Numbered from the stretch's first letter, positions 17,918-28,400 are shown. The stretch: 64,000 nucleotides of DNA from Phycisphaerae bacterium (GCA_030372985.1 JAUCQB010000120.1:124001-188000); one strand, 5' to 3'. Notes: generated by a model from the letters alone, not told the origin. Numbers and translations: made by a program.

Positions 17918-17939
17918 GGCGGGCATCCTAACGCCCGCC
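17918..17939. promoter_or_regulatory. Inverted repeat covering the cas promoter -10
   Basis: Perfect 7-bp arms GGCGGGC and GCCCGCC flank an 8-bp centre that contains the -10 hexamer of the cas promoter. It could be a repressor site. The same arms form dispersed hairpins at 55685 and 57357, so it may equally be a repeat-derived palindrome. Confidence 0.45.
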
Positions 17940-17953
17940 TAACCTCGTGTCAA
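17925..17953 (-). promoter_or_regulatory. Promoter of the cas operon
   Basis: On the minus strand a perfect -35 TTGACA (17948-17953) is followed after exactly 17 bases by TAGGAT (17925-17930), a good -10. The cse1 start lies about 57 bases beyond the predicted transcription start. This is the only strong promoter I see for the cas genes and perhaps also for the array. Confidence 0.75.
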
Positions 17954-18118
17954 GGTTTTTTTGAAGGGAAAATGGTTTGATCTGGATAAGGGCTTGAGTT
18001 AGTGGCTGTGGCCTGTCTTCCGGCATGCTCATTTCGGCGTTTGCCTGGTATGTTGATTGGCGTATTTCTGGTATTCCGCGGTTTCGCCTTCTGGTTCGCC
18101 GCGGTGGGCGGGAGAAGC

Positions 18119-18178
18119 TGTTGGCTGTTGGCTGTTGGCTATTAGCTATTAGCTTTTAGCTATTAGCTGTTAGCTGTT
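18119..18178. repeat. AGCTATTAGC-type short tandem repeat, copy 1
   Basis: A run of 7-10 bp units such as TTGGCTG, TTAGCTA and TTTAGCTA lies between the ldh stop and the cas promoter. Related runs occur at 55652-55682 and 62147-62180 in the nuo operon. The remaining sequence from 17954 to 18118 shows no gene. Confidence 0.8.
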
Positions 18179-18234
18179 GGCCGGCCGGCTTCGGCGGGGC
18201 GAGCGTGTTTGTCCGTGGTTATCGATGGAGGACT

Positions 18235-19185
18235 TCAGGCGAGGCCCACGCTTCGCTGCACGCTGCGGATGGCCTCGGCCGAGGCTTTGAGGGCGTTCAG
18301 ATCTTCGGTGGACAGTTCCGGGCAGATGAGGCGGGCGGCCCCGCTGCGGTTGACGATCGCCGGCACGCTGAGGCAGACGTCGGTCAGGCCGTATTCGCCT
18401 TGCAGCAGCGTGGACACCGTCAAAGCGCTGTTCGCGTTGCGGATAATCGCGGTGGTGATTCGCAGCAGCGCCAGGGCCACGGCGAAATTGGTCGCCCCCT
18501 TGGCCTCGATGACATGGTAGGCCGAATCGCGGACCTGGGCGGCGATTTGCTCGCGGTCCAGCGGCGGGCATTGATGCGGGCAGACGCGGCAGTAGTCGGC
18601 CAGGCGCATGCCCGCCAGCGTGGTGATGCTCCAGGCGACGACTTCGCTGTCGCCGTGCTCGCCGAGCACGTAGCCGTGGATGCTCGAAGGATCGACGCCG
18701 CAGTGACGGCTGAGGAAGAAGCGGAACCGGGCGGTGTCCAGAACGGTGCCCGAGCCGATGACACGGCCGCGAGGCAGGCCCGAGAAGCGGATGGCCGCGT
18801 AGGTCAGCACATCCACCGGGTTGGTGACCATGACCAGAACGGCCTCGCGCGTATGCTCGACGATTCGGCTGACAATCGACCGGCAGATCTCGACGTTGGT
18901 GCCGACCAGGTCCAGCCGTGACTGGCCGGGTTTCTGTGCCGCTCCCGCGGCGATGATGATGACTTCGGCGCCGGCGCAGTCGGGGTAGTCTCCCGCTCGG
19001 ACTTCCACCGGCGGCGTGAACGATTGCCCGTGGCCCAGGTCCTGTGCCTGCCCTTCGGCGCGCTGGCGATTGGCATCGATGAGGACGATTTCGCGGGCGG
19101 CACCGCGCATCTGCAGGGCAAAGGCACAAGTGCTGCCGACCTCACCGGCCCCGATGATGACGACTTTTCCGGCGGTTGTACTCAT
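18235..19185 (-). CDS. L-lactate dehydrogenase (LDH/MDH superfamily)
   Basis: A 316-residue NAD-dependent dehydrogenase interconverting pyruvate and L-lactate. Start at 19185 (MSTTAGKVVIIGAGEVG) places the GxGxxG dinucleotide site at residues 12-17. Catalytic residues are visible: R90 in GQSRLDLV, N122 in TNPVDVL, R153 in DTARFR and H177 in LGEHGDSE. The substrate-specificity position is Q84 (AAQKPG), as in lactate rather than malate dehydrogenases, where it is Arg. The gene stands alone between the cas operon and a divergent glycosidase-like gene. Confidence 0.88.
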   Translation of the reverse strand: MSTTAGKVVIIGAGEVGSTCAFALQMRGAAREIVLIDANRQRAEGQAQDLGHGQSFTPPVEVRAGDYPDCAGAEVIIIAAGAAQKPGQSRLDLVGTNVEICRSIVSRIVEHTREAVLVMVTNPVDVLTYAAIRFSGLPRGRVIGSGTVLDTARFRFFLSRHCGVDPSSIHGYVLGEHGDSEVVAWSITTLAGMRLADYCRVCPHQCPPLDREQIAAQVRDSAYHVIEAKGATNFAVALALLRITTAIIRNANSALTVSTLLQGEYGLTDVCLSVPAIVNRSGAARLICPELSTEDLNALKASAEAIRSVQRSVGLA

Positions 19186-19366
19186 GTTGGCACCTGTCCG
19201 CCCGTACGGATAGGCTGATCCGTGGCTGGTTTCCTTACACGCCCTGTCTCGCTCTCTCACGGTGCTGGCGAGCCGGGGACGGAGTGCCAGACAGACGCGC
19301 ACAGGTACGGGCGGCGCGCAAGATCATAGGCCGCGTGGTGGCCTCAACGCAGGCCGGGAGGCACGG

Positions 19367-20647
19367 ATGAACGTTTGCAGATCGTGCATGATGGTCCTTC
19401 TGGTGGTTCTGCTTGGCGGCGGCCCAGCCACGGCCGGGCAGGGCGGGGGCCCCGTGAAGCTGTCGATCACCCCCGACGGCCGGCTGATGCTCAACGGCCG
19501 TCCATACTTCTTCATCGGCTTTGCCCCCGGTCCGCCGCTCGATTTCCAGACGCCCGAGGGCGGCGATGGCTGGGCGGAAATGGCCGAGGGGGGCATGTCG
19601 GTCGTCCGCGGCGGCGCATCCCCCGGAGGATGGACGCCCCAGGCTGAGGAGCAATTTTCCCGCTATCTCGATGCGGCCCACCAGCGGGGCGTGTACGTCT
19701 GGCCGTTTCTGCGCGAGATGGTCGAGCTGAACAAGCCGGGTATGCGCGACAAGCTGGAAACCTTCATTCGCAAGTACCGCGGCCACCCGGGCATCCTCTT
19801 CTGGAAGAGCGCGGATGAGCCCGAATGGGGCAAGCTTCCGGTCGAGCCGCTCAAGGAGGCCTATGACCTCATTCGCGAGTTGGATCCGGATCGCCTGGTG
19901 TGGTTCTGCCACGCTCCTCGGGGCACACTGGAGACGCTTCGCCCGTACAGTGCGGCCTGCGACGTTCTGAGCATCGACATCTACCCGGTGAGTGAACCGC
20001 CCGGCAAGCATTCTCTCGAGGCCAACAAAGGGCTGAGCATGGTGGGGGACTACACACGGCGTACGGTGGAGCTGGCCAAGGGCGGGAAGATGCCTTTCAT
20101 GGTTCTGCAGGCTTGCTGGAGCGGCGTGAACCCGGCTCACAACCCGAAAAATCGGCTGATGTTCCCCACGTTTCGCCAGGAGCGCTACATGCTGTACCAG
20201 GCGATCATCTGCGGGGCCAATAGCGTTTCGTTTTTCGGTATGCCGGTCGCGTTGACCGGCCGTGACGCCGAACTCGGCTGGAACTGGACCTTCTGGCGCG
20301 CGGTGCTCAAGCCGCTCCTGGCCGAGATCAAGCCGGGAAGCGAACTGTATCCCGTGTTGACCCTGCCGGACTCGAAGTATCCGCTGGGTTTTACCGGCGC
20401 TCCCCAGATCGAAGCCCGCTGGAAGGAGGCGAGCGTCTACCTCTACATTCTCGCGGCCGCCCGCGAGGGCGAGACGGTCAAGGTGACGTTTTCGGGGTTG
20501 CAGGATGGTGAGGTCGCCGTGCTACACGAAAACCGTACGCTTCAGGCCGTTGATGGCTCGTTCACCGACACCTTCGCCCCGCACGACGTACACATCTACC
20601 GGGCACTTCGGGTGATGCCGCCGGCGTCGCGCCCTGCATCTCGCTGA
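19367..20647 (+). CDS. Secreted glycosidase-like TIM-barrel protein
   Basis: A 426-residue exported protein with a signal peptide (MNVCRSCMMVLLVVLLGGGPATA). The mature part resembles clan-A glycoside hydrolases: LNGRPYFFIGFAPG at the start of the barrel, KYRGHPGILFWKSADEPEW with a likely acid/base E151, and LSIDIYPVSEP later. The barrel is followed by a small beta-sandwich near the C-terminus (VKVTFSGLQDGEVAVLHEN). ATG 19367 is chosen for its GGGAGG ribosome binding site and signal peptide. Substrate is unknown; catalytic activity is inferred only from fold resemblance. Confidence 0.7.
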   Translation: MNVCRSCMMVLLVVLLGGGPATAGQGGGPVKLSITPDGRLMLNGRPYFFIGFAPGPPLDFQTPEGGDGWAEMAEGGMSVVRGGASPGGWTPQAEEQFSRYLDAAHQRGVYVWPFLREMVELNKPGMRDKLETFIRKYRGHPGILFWKSADEPEWGKLPVEPLKEAYDLIRELDPDRLVWFCHAPRGTLETLRPYSAACDVLSIDIYPVSEPPGKHSLEANKGLSMVGDYTRRTVELAKGGKMPFMVLQACWSGVNPAHNPKNRLMFPTFRQERYMLYQAIICGANSVSFFGMPVALTGRDAELGWNWTFWRAVLKPLLAEIKPGSELYPVLTLPDSKYPLGFTGAPQIEARWKEASVYLYILAAAREGETVKVTFSGLQDGEVAVLHENRTLQAVDGSFTDTFAPHDVHIYRALRVMPPASRPASR

Positions 20648-20733
20648 TAAGCGGCTGTCGACAAGGATGCTCGCGGCGAAGGGAGCCGTCCTCTCTGGAG
20701 CATGAGCGGTCCGGGACCCCGTCAAGACATCTG

Positions 20734-21147
20734 TTATCGGGGATAGAATGACCAGTTGCACTTGGGGCAATGGCCCGGTTTGGCGTCTGGAAGTCGGCGC
20801 GCTACCTTGGTGCCGTCATTGGGGCACTCGACCGCCGGAACCGCGGCAAACTTGCCACAGGAGGGGCAGCGAAACAAGACGATCCCGCCGCTCTCCCGAT
20901 TGTCGGGAGCCTTGATCCCGCCTTCCTCGGCGAGCTTCTCGTAACCGGCCGGCGTCAGACCATAGACGTGCTTGCACTCGGTGCAGATGTAGGCCATCGC
21001 CGATTCGGGCGTATCCGGCTGCTTCTCTTCCCGGTTCTTCCAGGCGACGGCGACGGCGACAATCACCAGGGCGACGAGGGCGACGGTCAGCCCGATGGTT
21101 CTCCGCTTGCCGGAGGGTTCCAACTGTTCGGCACGGCCATTACTCAT
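20734..21147 (-). CDS. Small membrane-anchored zinc-ribbon protein
   Basis: A 137-residue protein with one N-terminal membrane helix (IGLTVALVALVIVAVAVAW) and a soluble part with CxxC pairs: CTEC near residue 57, CPSC near 95, and CPKC near the end. These look like zinc ribbons of the rubredoxin-like kind. The start at 21147 is preferred over 21207 because the hydrophobic segment then lies properly near the N-terminus. Function unknown; it lies alone, convergent with the glycosidase-like gene. Confidence 0.65.
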   Translation of the reverse strand: MSNGRAEQLEPSGKRRTIGLTVALVALVIVAVAVAWKNREEKQPDTPESAMAYICTECKHVYGLTPAGYEKLAEEGGIKAPDNRESGGIVLFRCPSCGKFAAVPAVECPNDGTKVARRLPDAKPGHCPKCNWSFYPR

Positions 21148-21265
21148 AACCAGCTCCCCGATGCCCAGGTTTCTGACTGTCAGCGGCCATCGCGTTGCCT
21201 GTACCACGGCGGCTCAGACATGCCCCATGGGGGCGGCTCCCCACCGGTGCCGGCCGGCCTCCAAT

Positions 21266-22180
21266 CTACTGGGCACCATAGTTGAGGTGCGATATCCAGT
21301 CGCTTGTGCCGTGGACACAAGCCTTCGGGTTGACGATCAACTGGTTCGGTGAACACTCCTGGAAAGTCGGCGCGCCCGGACGGTGATCGAGGTTCATCTT
21401 CGAGTTGACATAGGTGTACGCCGCGTGGCCGTCAAGGAAAAGCAATGAGTGGCGGTCGAACTGTCCGTGCCAGCCGAGCATCTTGGTGTCCCGGGGCCAA
21501 CTGCCGACCAGCACGCCGCCGGTCGCGACGTCGCAGGGGTCCTCCTGGAGCAGGATCGACCGGCTGGCCCCGAATCGGCGAAAATGCTTTATGATGTTTT
21601 TCTCCAGCAGGCCCACCCGCCGTCCCAACTCGTCGGGAGAACTTCGCAGCCCCTCCACATCCTGGAGGTAGGTGTACCAGATCACATTCGATTGGTAGCT
21701 CGTGCCGGTGACTTCGTAAGCGGTCTTCTTGGAGGCGGGCTCCGTGGCGGAAAAGCGGCTCCTCACGCCGTAGTCCGAGGGGCACTCGAACACGCGAAGC
21801 TCGGTGAGATCATTCTGCACCTTGCCGTATACGTACTTGTTCAACGGCCGTACCTTTGTCGGGAAGTTGAGGGTATGGCCCCACCAGTACGCGGACAGAT
21901 AGCTCGGCTCGCCGTCCCCATTGCCTCGCTTGCCGCCGTGGTAGTTCGACGCGGGCCATCCTCCGGGCTTCGACCAGCAGAACTGATCCTTCTCGGCGCT
22001 GAGATAGGCGCTCACGGCGACGCCCAGAGACCGCAGGTTGGACAGACACAGGGCGACCTTGGCCTGTTCCCTGGCTCGTTGCAGCGACGGCAACAGGATG
22101 GAAATCAGCAGTGCGATGATGGCAACGACGACCAGGATTTCGATCAGTGTGAACGCACGAACCCGCTTTTTGCACCGCAT
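21266..22180 (-). CDS. Pseudopilin-like protein with type IV prepilin signal
   Basis: A 304-residue protein starting MRCKKRVRAFTLIEILVVVA, a textbook prepilin peptidase site and hydrophobic helix (FTLIEILVVVAIIALLISIL). This identifies a type II secretion-like pseudopilin of the large family expanded in Planctomycetota. The rest is a globular domain with FLDGHAAYTYVN near the C-terminus, a motif (LFxDGH) seen in that family. Its partner may be the similar gene at 24311. Whether it forms a pilus or serves secretion is not known. Confidence 0.85.
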   Translation of the reverse strand: MRCKKRVRAFTLIEILVVVAIIALLISILLPSLQRAREQAKVALCLSNLRSLGVAVSAYLSAEKDQFCWSKPGGWPASNYHGGKRGNGDGEPSYLSAYWWGHTLNFPTKVRPLNKYVYGKVQNDLTELRVFECPSDYGVRSRFSATEPASKKTAYEVTGTSYQSNVIWYTYLQDVEGLRSSPDELGRRVGLLEKNIIKHFRRFGASRSILLQEDPCDVATGGVLVGSWPRDTKMLGWHGQFDRHSLLFLDGHAAYTYVNSKMNLDHRPGAPTFQECSPNQLIVNPKACVHGTSDWISHLNYGAQ

Positions 22181-22695
22181 GAGGGGAGCCCCTTCTTCAA
22201 TCGCACCCGAGGCGTCTTGGGGTTGTACTCATCCTGCCCCGCCGCCGACGGCCATGTTCGCCCGGCCGCGGGGTGACACCGAACTGCTTATCGACCCTGA
22301 TAGTCTATCGCACAGAGCGGCTGCGGGCAACGGTGAAGGTCTGATGGTCGCATCATGCAGTCCCTGGTACACTAATATACGTGTTACTGTAATCAGGTCG
22401 CTTTCCAGAGTGCCCCCGGGTCGATGTTCCGGTCGGCAGCCATTTTTTCGGAGATTTCCCTTGCCGACCGGCCGGTCTCCTGGTAGCTTGGTATCCGTGG
22501 GGTTAACCGGAATCCGGGAGAGGAAAAGCACCATCCGTTCCGCTCCTCCCAGAGAAGGTTCCCCGGGTGTAGGAACATTTCGGTTGTTGAGAGGTTTGCC
22601 TTTCTGGCGGCAACCGTCTGCGTCATTTGAGCGACAGCTCAACGGTCGTCGGGCGTGTCCGGAGAAACCAGTACGGCATTGAAAGGAGGAGAACG
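22181..22695. other. 515-bp divergent intergenic region
   Basis: It lies between a leftward pseudopilin gene and the rightward PEP-CTERM gene. I see no gene, no convincing promoter pair and no RNA structure that I can name. The last 15 bases carry the ribosome binding site AAAGGAGGA for the PEP-CTERM gene. Confidence 0.45.
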
Positions 22696-24054
22696 GTGAA
22701 CAGACATGTATTCTCAATGGCTCTTGCGGTCGCCGTGATTGCTGCGGCCGCCGCGCCGGCCTGGGCGAACGTTTACGCCTCGGGCCTGGAGCAGACCGGC
22801 TCGGCGAGTTTTGACTACGTCCTCAACGAGAACGCAGACAGCGGCGTGACCGTTGAGGTGTGGGAGGTCGGCGGCGGAATGGTCTACTCGGAGAGCCTGG
22901 GTGCACAGGCCAAGGGCGCTCAATCGTGGAACTGGAACTTGACCGGCTACCAGGCCGGCAAGACCTACAAGGCCAAGATTACGGCCGCTGACGACGGGTA
23001 CGGCGGGTGGACGCAGATCAGCACTGACGATACACCCACGTCGTTCTACATACCCGTCGGCGTGTCGGTGAACAGGAATGACACCAGCTCGAACTTCGGC
23101 AGCGTCTACGTCTCCAACGCGGGGGGCGGCACGACCGGGTTCGGGCGGAATACTCCCGAGGGTCTCTATCGGCTCAAGGCTGACATATCAGAAGTCAACT
23201 CAGGTACCGCGGGCGTCACTTGGGGCGGCAGCTCCGGTCCGTGGAAGAGCGCCATCGGTGCTGATGACCGGGTGTACGTGGTAGACTTGTCGAACGACTT
23301 GGTTCACGACGTCGCGCCGGATCTGTCCTCGGCCGTCCAGTTGATCGACGCCAGCAACCGCACGGCCAACCAATGGGTCGGTGCTGTTGTCGTTGAAGGC
23401 ACCCAGGCAGCGGGCAACCGCAAGATCTACCTGGCCGACGTGAACTACAACGACACGGCCCGGAAAGGTCTGATTCAGTACAACCTGGGCGGCAATGCGA
23501 CCGTCGCGTCAGGAGACACGGGCACCCAGTACATCGGCCCCGGCTACTACGCGTTCTATCCGTACGATTACGTGCGGGACAGCAACGGTGACTGGTACGA
23601 CGCACAGTACCGATACGACGCGACGCAGGCGCCGGCCATCAGCAAGTTCCTTGATTCCGCGCCGCCGATCAACAGCGCGGCTTGGCAGACGGCGCCGACC
23701 GGCCCAAGCGGAGAGATCCTGAATGGCGGCTATTGCCTGGACATTTACGAACCATTGGGCTGGGTCGCCTACGGTAACTACTACGATGGCTTTGTCCATG
23801 TTTTCAACATGGCCGATGGGAGCTACATCACGGGCTTTGATGCGGGTACCCGGATGCGTGATATCGCCTTCGATGCGGCCGGCAACATCTACACGGTCGA
23901 CAATATGACCGAGTGGCTGAGGGTCTGGTCGCCGGGACTTGGGGCGAATTCCTTCACGACGGAGTCGGGCTTCATTCTCGTGCCCGAACCGGCGGCGATC
24001 ATTCTGCTGGCCCTGGGCGGGCTGGCTTGTGCGCGTCGGCGGCGGGCCGCCTGA
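22696..24054 (+). CDS. Secreted PEP-CTERM-anchored beta-propeller-like protein
   Basis: A 452-residue exported protein. GTG at 22696 is the start, 5 bases after a strong AAAGGAGGA site; it gives a signal peptide ending AAPAWA. The C-terminus VPEPAAIILLALGGLACARRRRAA is a PEP-CTERM sorting signal: PEP motif, hydrophobic helix, Arg cluster. Such proteins go to the envelope through exosortase in exopolysaccharide-producing bacteria. The body has repeated strands such as DDRVYVVDLSND and AAGNIYTVDN, suggesting a beta-propeller. It is closely paralogous to the N-terminal 450 residues of the protein at 25425. Confidence 0.82.
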   Translation: MNRHVFSMALAVAVIAAAAAPAWANVYASGLEQTGSASFDYVLNENADSGVTVEVWEVGGGMVYSESLGAQAKGAQSWNWNLTGYQAGKTYKAKITAADDGYGGWTQISTDDTPTSFYIPVGVSVNRNDTSSNFGSVYVSNAGGGTTGFGRNTPEGLYRLKADISEVNSGTAGVTWGGSSGPWKSAIGADDRVYVVDLSNDLVHDVAPDLSSAVQLIDASNRTANQWVGAVVVEGTQAAGNRKIYLADVNYNDTARKGLIQYNLGGNATVASGDTGTQYIGPGYYAFYPYDYVRDSNGDWYDAQYRYDATQAPAISKFLDSAPPINSAAWQTAPTGPSGEILNGGYCLDIYEPLGWVAYGNYYDGFVHVFNMADGSYITGFDAGTRMRDIAFDAAGNIYTVDNMTEWLRVWSPGLGANSFTTESGFILVPEPAAIILLALGGLACARRRRAA

Positions 24055-24065
24055 CGCAACCGGAG

Positions 24066-24143
24066 CCGGGCCAGGCCCGGCAATTTGGACGCAGTAAGAC
24101 GCCAACCCGACGGGGGCCTTTCAGGAGGCACCCGCCGGGTTGG
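24066..24143. repeat. Two hairpins after the PEP-CTERM gene
   Basis: A perfect palindrome CCGGGCC-A-GGCCCGG (24066-24080) lies 11 bases after the stop. A second stem pairs CCAACCCGACGGG (24102-24114) with CCCGCCGGGTTGG (24131-24143), 12 of 13 bases complementary. No T-run follows, so termination would not be of the classical intrinsic type. Confidence 0.55.
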
Positions 24144-24196
24144 GGTGTCCAGGGGTGATTACCCCGATGCCCGGGACAGACAGACTCAGTATTGTG

Positions 24197-24224
24197 TTGT
24201 CTTTCCCGGGCGGCCGATTATAAT
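24197..24224 (+). promoter_or_regulatory. Candidate promoter of pseudopilin gene
   Basis: TTGTCT, then 16 bases, then a perfect TATAAT (24219-24224), about 87 bases before the pseudopilin start at 24311. The -35 matches 4 of 6 consensus positions. Confidence 0.5.
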
Positions 24225-24310
24225 GGGCGTCATAGTCGTGGGAACCGCGCCCGGTCCATGTTGCACCGGGCGCAGGCTCCAGAATACTCTTTTCATTGCA
24301 GGCCACGACG

Positions 24311-25255
24311 ATGAAACGACCTGTTCAGGTGAGTATGCAACTCTTGGAATCTCGCAGGAACCGGGCTTTTACGTTGATCGAGATCCTCGTGGTGGTGGCG
24401 ATCATCGCCCTGCTGATTGCGATATTGCTGCCCTCTCTGACCAAGGCCCGCGAGTACACGCGAAACACCGTCTGCAAGTCCAACATGAGACAGGTCATGC
24501 TGGGGCACATGTTCTACCAGATGGATCACAAGGTCCTGGCGGCCACTCAGAGCAGCTTCTATCTGCGTGGGATCTGGCCACCGCCGGACCCGGAGGCAAG
24601 TCCCAGCCCGGACGGGCGTCTCAAAGGGGTAACGTGGGAGGGATCGAGGGGTACGAGCGGCTACTACGCCCAGCCCTATTACACGGACGCCAGATTCCTG
24701 CGCCAGGTGCCCCAGATCGGCACGATTTATCGCTACACGAAGGACGAGGACATTTACCTGTGCGCGGCCGACAAGCCCGGGACCGCCGATGAGACGCCCC
24801 AGGGCGGCGGAGGTAACGGACGACTCAGCTACTCCATGAACGCCTATATCGGCTGCAAGACGCCCGAGGAACTGGCCAGCTTCGTCTATGTCGAAGCGGT
24901 CAGCAACGTGCCCCTGCCGGGCGGGATTCGCTACCGATCGTTCCGATTCGGTGAACGCGTGGTGTTCGCGCCCTCGCAACTCATGTACCTGTTCGAGGAG
25001 CACCCGTTTGACAACCTCAACAACGGGTATCCCGAGGGCAATTTCAACACCCTGTACGATCGGATCACGACGCGTCACAGCCCGGCCCGGGTTCTGGAGG
25101 ACCCGAAGGCGCTGGGGCGCACCAATATCTCGTTCCTGGATTACCACGTGGAAAGCCGGATGTATCCGGCCAGGACCTGGGCCGACGAGCTGTTCACGGA
25201 GTTCGGCCAGCCCACAAAGGGAAAGAATCTGACTGCCTTTGTGCTGGGTAAGTGA
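24311..25255 (+). CDS. Pseudopilin-like protein with type IV prepilin signal
   Basis: A 314-residue protein with short basic leader and prepilin site RAFTLIEILVVVAIIALLIA, followed by a globular domain with conserved Cys in DEDIYLCAADKPG and FLDYHVESRM near the end. It belongs to the same family as the leftward gene at 21266. ATG 24311 is preferred over TTG 24296. It lies between two genes that share a long paralogous domain, which suggests the three act together at the cell surface. Confidence 0.83.
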   Translation: MKRPVQVSMQLLESRRNRAFTLIEILVVVAIIALLIAILLPSLTKAREYTRNTVCKSNMRQVMLGHMFYQMDHKVLAATQSSFYLRGIWPPPDPEASPSPDGRLKGVTWEGSRGTSGYYAQPYYTDARFLRQVPQIGTIYRYTKDEDIYLCAADKPGTADETPQGGGGNGRLSYSMNAYIGCKTPEELASFVYVEAVSNVPLPGGIRYRSFRFGERVVFAPSQLMYLFEEHPFDNLNNGYPEGNFNTLYDRITTRHSPARVLEDPKALGRTNISFLDYHVESRMYPARTWADELFTEFGQPTKGKNLTAFVLGK

Positions 25256-25424
25256 CAATCGGTTGGAGGAGGGTTCCGGCGGTTGCGCGTCTTGAGCGAC
25301 CGCCGAAAGAAGCAGCAGGCAAACGTCATTTCAATTGTGCTGTTCCGTTTGTGTGCGGTGACGGCGTTGTTGATCCGGGCGGACTCTTCAGAGGGGTGAC
25401 ACCCCCAAGGAAAGGAGCCAAATC

Positions 25425-28400
25425 ATGAGAGGGCCTCAATTCAGGCTGAACGTGAGTGTTGTTGCCGTTCTGCTCTGGCTGTGTGCCGGAGTGGCCTACG
25501 CCAACGTCTACCCATCGGGCGTGACGGTCGACACTGCGGGGTTCAACGAAAAATGCGGGACGCTCAAGGTCTCATACGTCCTCAATGAGGACGCCGACGG
25601 CGGGCATCCCAACCCCGGCGACCCGGGCGTCAAGATCGAGGTGCTGGACGTCAGCGATCCGGAGAACCCGTTCGTGGTCCGCACGGTCACCATCGCCCGC
25701 CAGAAGAAAGGCACCCATACCTTCGAGTGGGACGGCCGTGAGGACGATGGCAGCCGTGCCGATAACGGCACCGACCGGTATGCCGTGAAGATCACCGCTG
25801 CGGACCAGGGTTATTCAGTCTGGACGCAAATCAGTCTCGACCAGACGACGACGTCGTTTTACGTGCCTGTCGGTCTTTCCGTGAACAGGAATGCTGGAAG
25901 CCTACACTACGGCAGTGTGTATGTTTCCAACGCGACGACGGGCACGACCGCTTACGGACGGGCCAACCCGGAAGGAATCTACAGGCTCAAGGCCGACATG
26001 ACGGAAATCAACTCGGGCACCGCCGGGGTCACCTGGGGTGGCACGTCCGGGCCATGGAAGAGTGCCATTGGGACCGATGACCGGGTGTATGTGACGGACC
26101 TATCCAATGACTTGGTCTTCGATGTTGCTCCGGATCTGTCTGCAGCCGTCCAGTTGATCGATGCCAGCAATCGGACGACCAATCAATGGGTCGGTGGTGT
26201 TGTCGTCGAAGGCACACAGGCGGCGGGCAACCGCAAGATTTACCTGGCCAACGTCAACTACAACGACACGGCCAGGAAAGGCCTGATACAGTATACCTTG
26301 GATGCCAACCCGACGGTCACGGCGAGCGACACGGGCGTGCAGTACATCGGCCCCTCCTACTATTCGTTCTATCCGTACGACTATGTCCGAGACAGCGTCG
26401 GTGACTGGTACGGAACGCAGTACCGCTACGACCCCTCGCAGGCGGAGGCCATCGCCAAGTTCCTGGACTCCACGACGCTGCCGATCAACACGGCTTTCTG
26501 GACGACCCCCAAAGTGGCGCCTTACAACGGCGGCTATTGCCTCGACATCTGCGAGGAGAGGGGTTGGGTGGCTTACGGCAACTACTACGACGGGTTCGTT
26601 CATGTTTTCAATACGGCTGACGGCAGCTACATCGACGGTTTTGATGCGGGCAGCCGGATGCGTGATATCGCCTTCGATGCGGCCGGCAACATCTACACGG
26701 TGGATAACAGTACCGAGTGGCTGAGGGTCTGGTCTCCCGATGACGGCGCGAATTCGAAGGACTACACTACGGCCGTCGTTTCGCTGGGCAAGACCGACAC
26801 GGGCGGGCCGAGCATCACGGTCCAGCCGACAGACGTGGTCTTCTGCCCGCTCGGTACGGCGAACCTGAGCGTGACCGCTACCGGCTCTGCTCCGGCCGAT
26901 CTGACCTACCAGTGGAAGAAGAACGGCAAGGCCTTGACCGATGGTACCCAGGAAGACGGGGCGGTCGTTTCCGGCGCTACCATAGCCAATCTGACACTGA
27001 GCAACGTCCCGGACTCGTACGCGGGATCCGTGATCACTGTCGTTGTCTGCGACCAGACGGGTGCCGACACGGGCGTGGTCGTCAGCGGGCCGGCGATCCT
27101 GAAGGTCGGCATGTCCTTCATTGAGCAGCCGGCGAGTCAGACGATCTGTCAGAACACCAACGTCAGCTTCAGCGTGGGCGTCGAGGGCTCCGGCACGATC
27201 ACTTACCAGTGGGAGAAGGACCCCGTGGAGACCCCGGGGCCGCAGGTGGAGGAGTGGGCGCTCATCGACGGTGCGACCTCCAGCACCCTGTCGCTGACCA
27301 ACGTGCCGGCGACCGAGAGCGGATCGCGGTATCGCTGCGGTGTGCGAGATGCCTGCAATCCCGCGCCGTCGTTCGAGCCGAGGTACAGCGAGGTCGCCAC
27401 GCTGATCGTCCGGGACGGGCCGACCATCACCCACGTCGGTTATGGCGCCACGCTGTCGCCCGGCGCCAGCCATAAACTGCTCTGCGATATCACGGCGGTG
27501 ACCGGTAACGCCACCTTCCAGTGGAAGAAAGACACTGTCCCGATTCCTGGGGCGACCAACAGTTACTACTGGATCATCAACGCCAATTGTGACACCGACG
27601 GCGGCGTGTATTCCTGCGAGGTCACCGACGACTGCGGCACGAAGGAACGAAACACCGCCTATACCACCGCCCTTTGTGAAATCATCGTCGGTGTGACTGC
27701 TGAGGTTTGCGGCAACGATCTGGACGACGATTGCGACGGTCTGTTGAATTGCGACGACCCGGACTGCGACAACGATCCGAATTGCGTGCCGCCGTGTCCG
27801 GTGCCGTTTGCTGATGTGGACGGCGACGAGGATGTCGATCAGACTGATTTCGCAACGCTGCAGTTGTGTTTCACCGGCCAGGATCAGGCGATCCCTGCCG
27901 CCAATGCCGACCTCTGCCGTTGTCTGAACTGGGACGGCGATCTGGATATCGATGGGGACGACGTCAGCAAGTTCGAGGCTTGTGCCAGCGGGCCGGGCGT
28001 GGTCGCCAGCAAGACGTGTGCTCCCTATCCGACCGGCGACGTGGTCATCAACGAGATCTCGTATGATATGTTCACGGCAGCGGGTGGGACGGATACCGAT
28101 GACGACGAGTTTGTGGAGTTGTACAACCGGGGTACGGAGGCCGTCGACATTTCGGGCTGGACGCTCCGAGCCTCGCCTGGCAACGACTATATCATTGGCG
28201 GGTCGACGTGGCTGGCCGCCGGAGACTACTACGTCATTGGCTCGGGAAGCGTCCCCGAGGTCGATCTGATCATCTCCACGACCGATATCTGGGCGAATGA
28301 TGAGACGGCGATTGAGCTGCTGGACAAAAACCAAACCGTCAAAGACACCGTGATCTATGAGCGGTATTGGGACGGCGGTCCCGCTGTTCCTTCGCCCGAG

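Noticed and set aside
17862-18234. A hidden or decayed cas3 gene upstream of cse1
   Set aside because: I read both strands for HD or helicase motifs and found only a promoter, an inverted repeat and short tandem repeats in 373 bases.
18235-19185. Malate dehydrogenase as the name for this gene
   Set aside because: The specificity position is Gln (AAQKPG), as in lactate dehydrogenases; malate enzymes have Arg there. Overlap within the superfamily keeps some doubt.
26100-28334. A 744-codon open frame on the minus strand opposite the giant secreted protein
   Set aside because: Antisense shadow in GC-rich DNA. The plus strand has a ribosome site, signal peptide and clear domains; the minus frame resembles no family.
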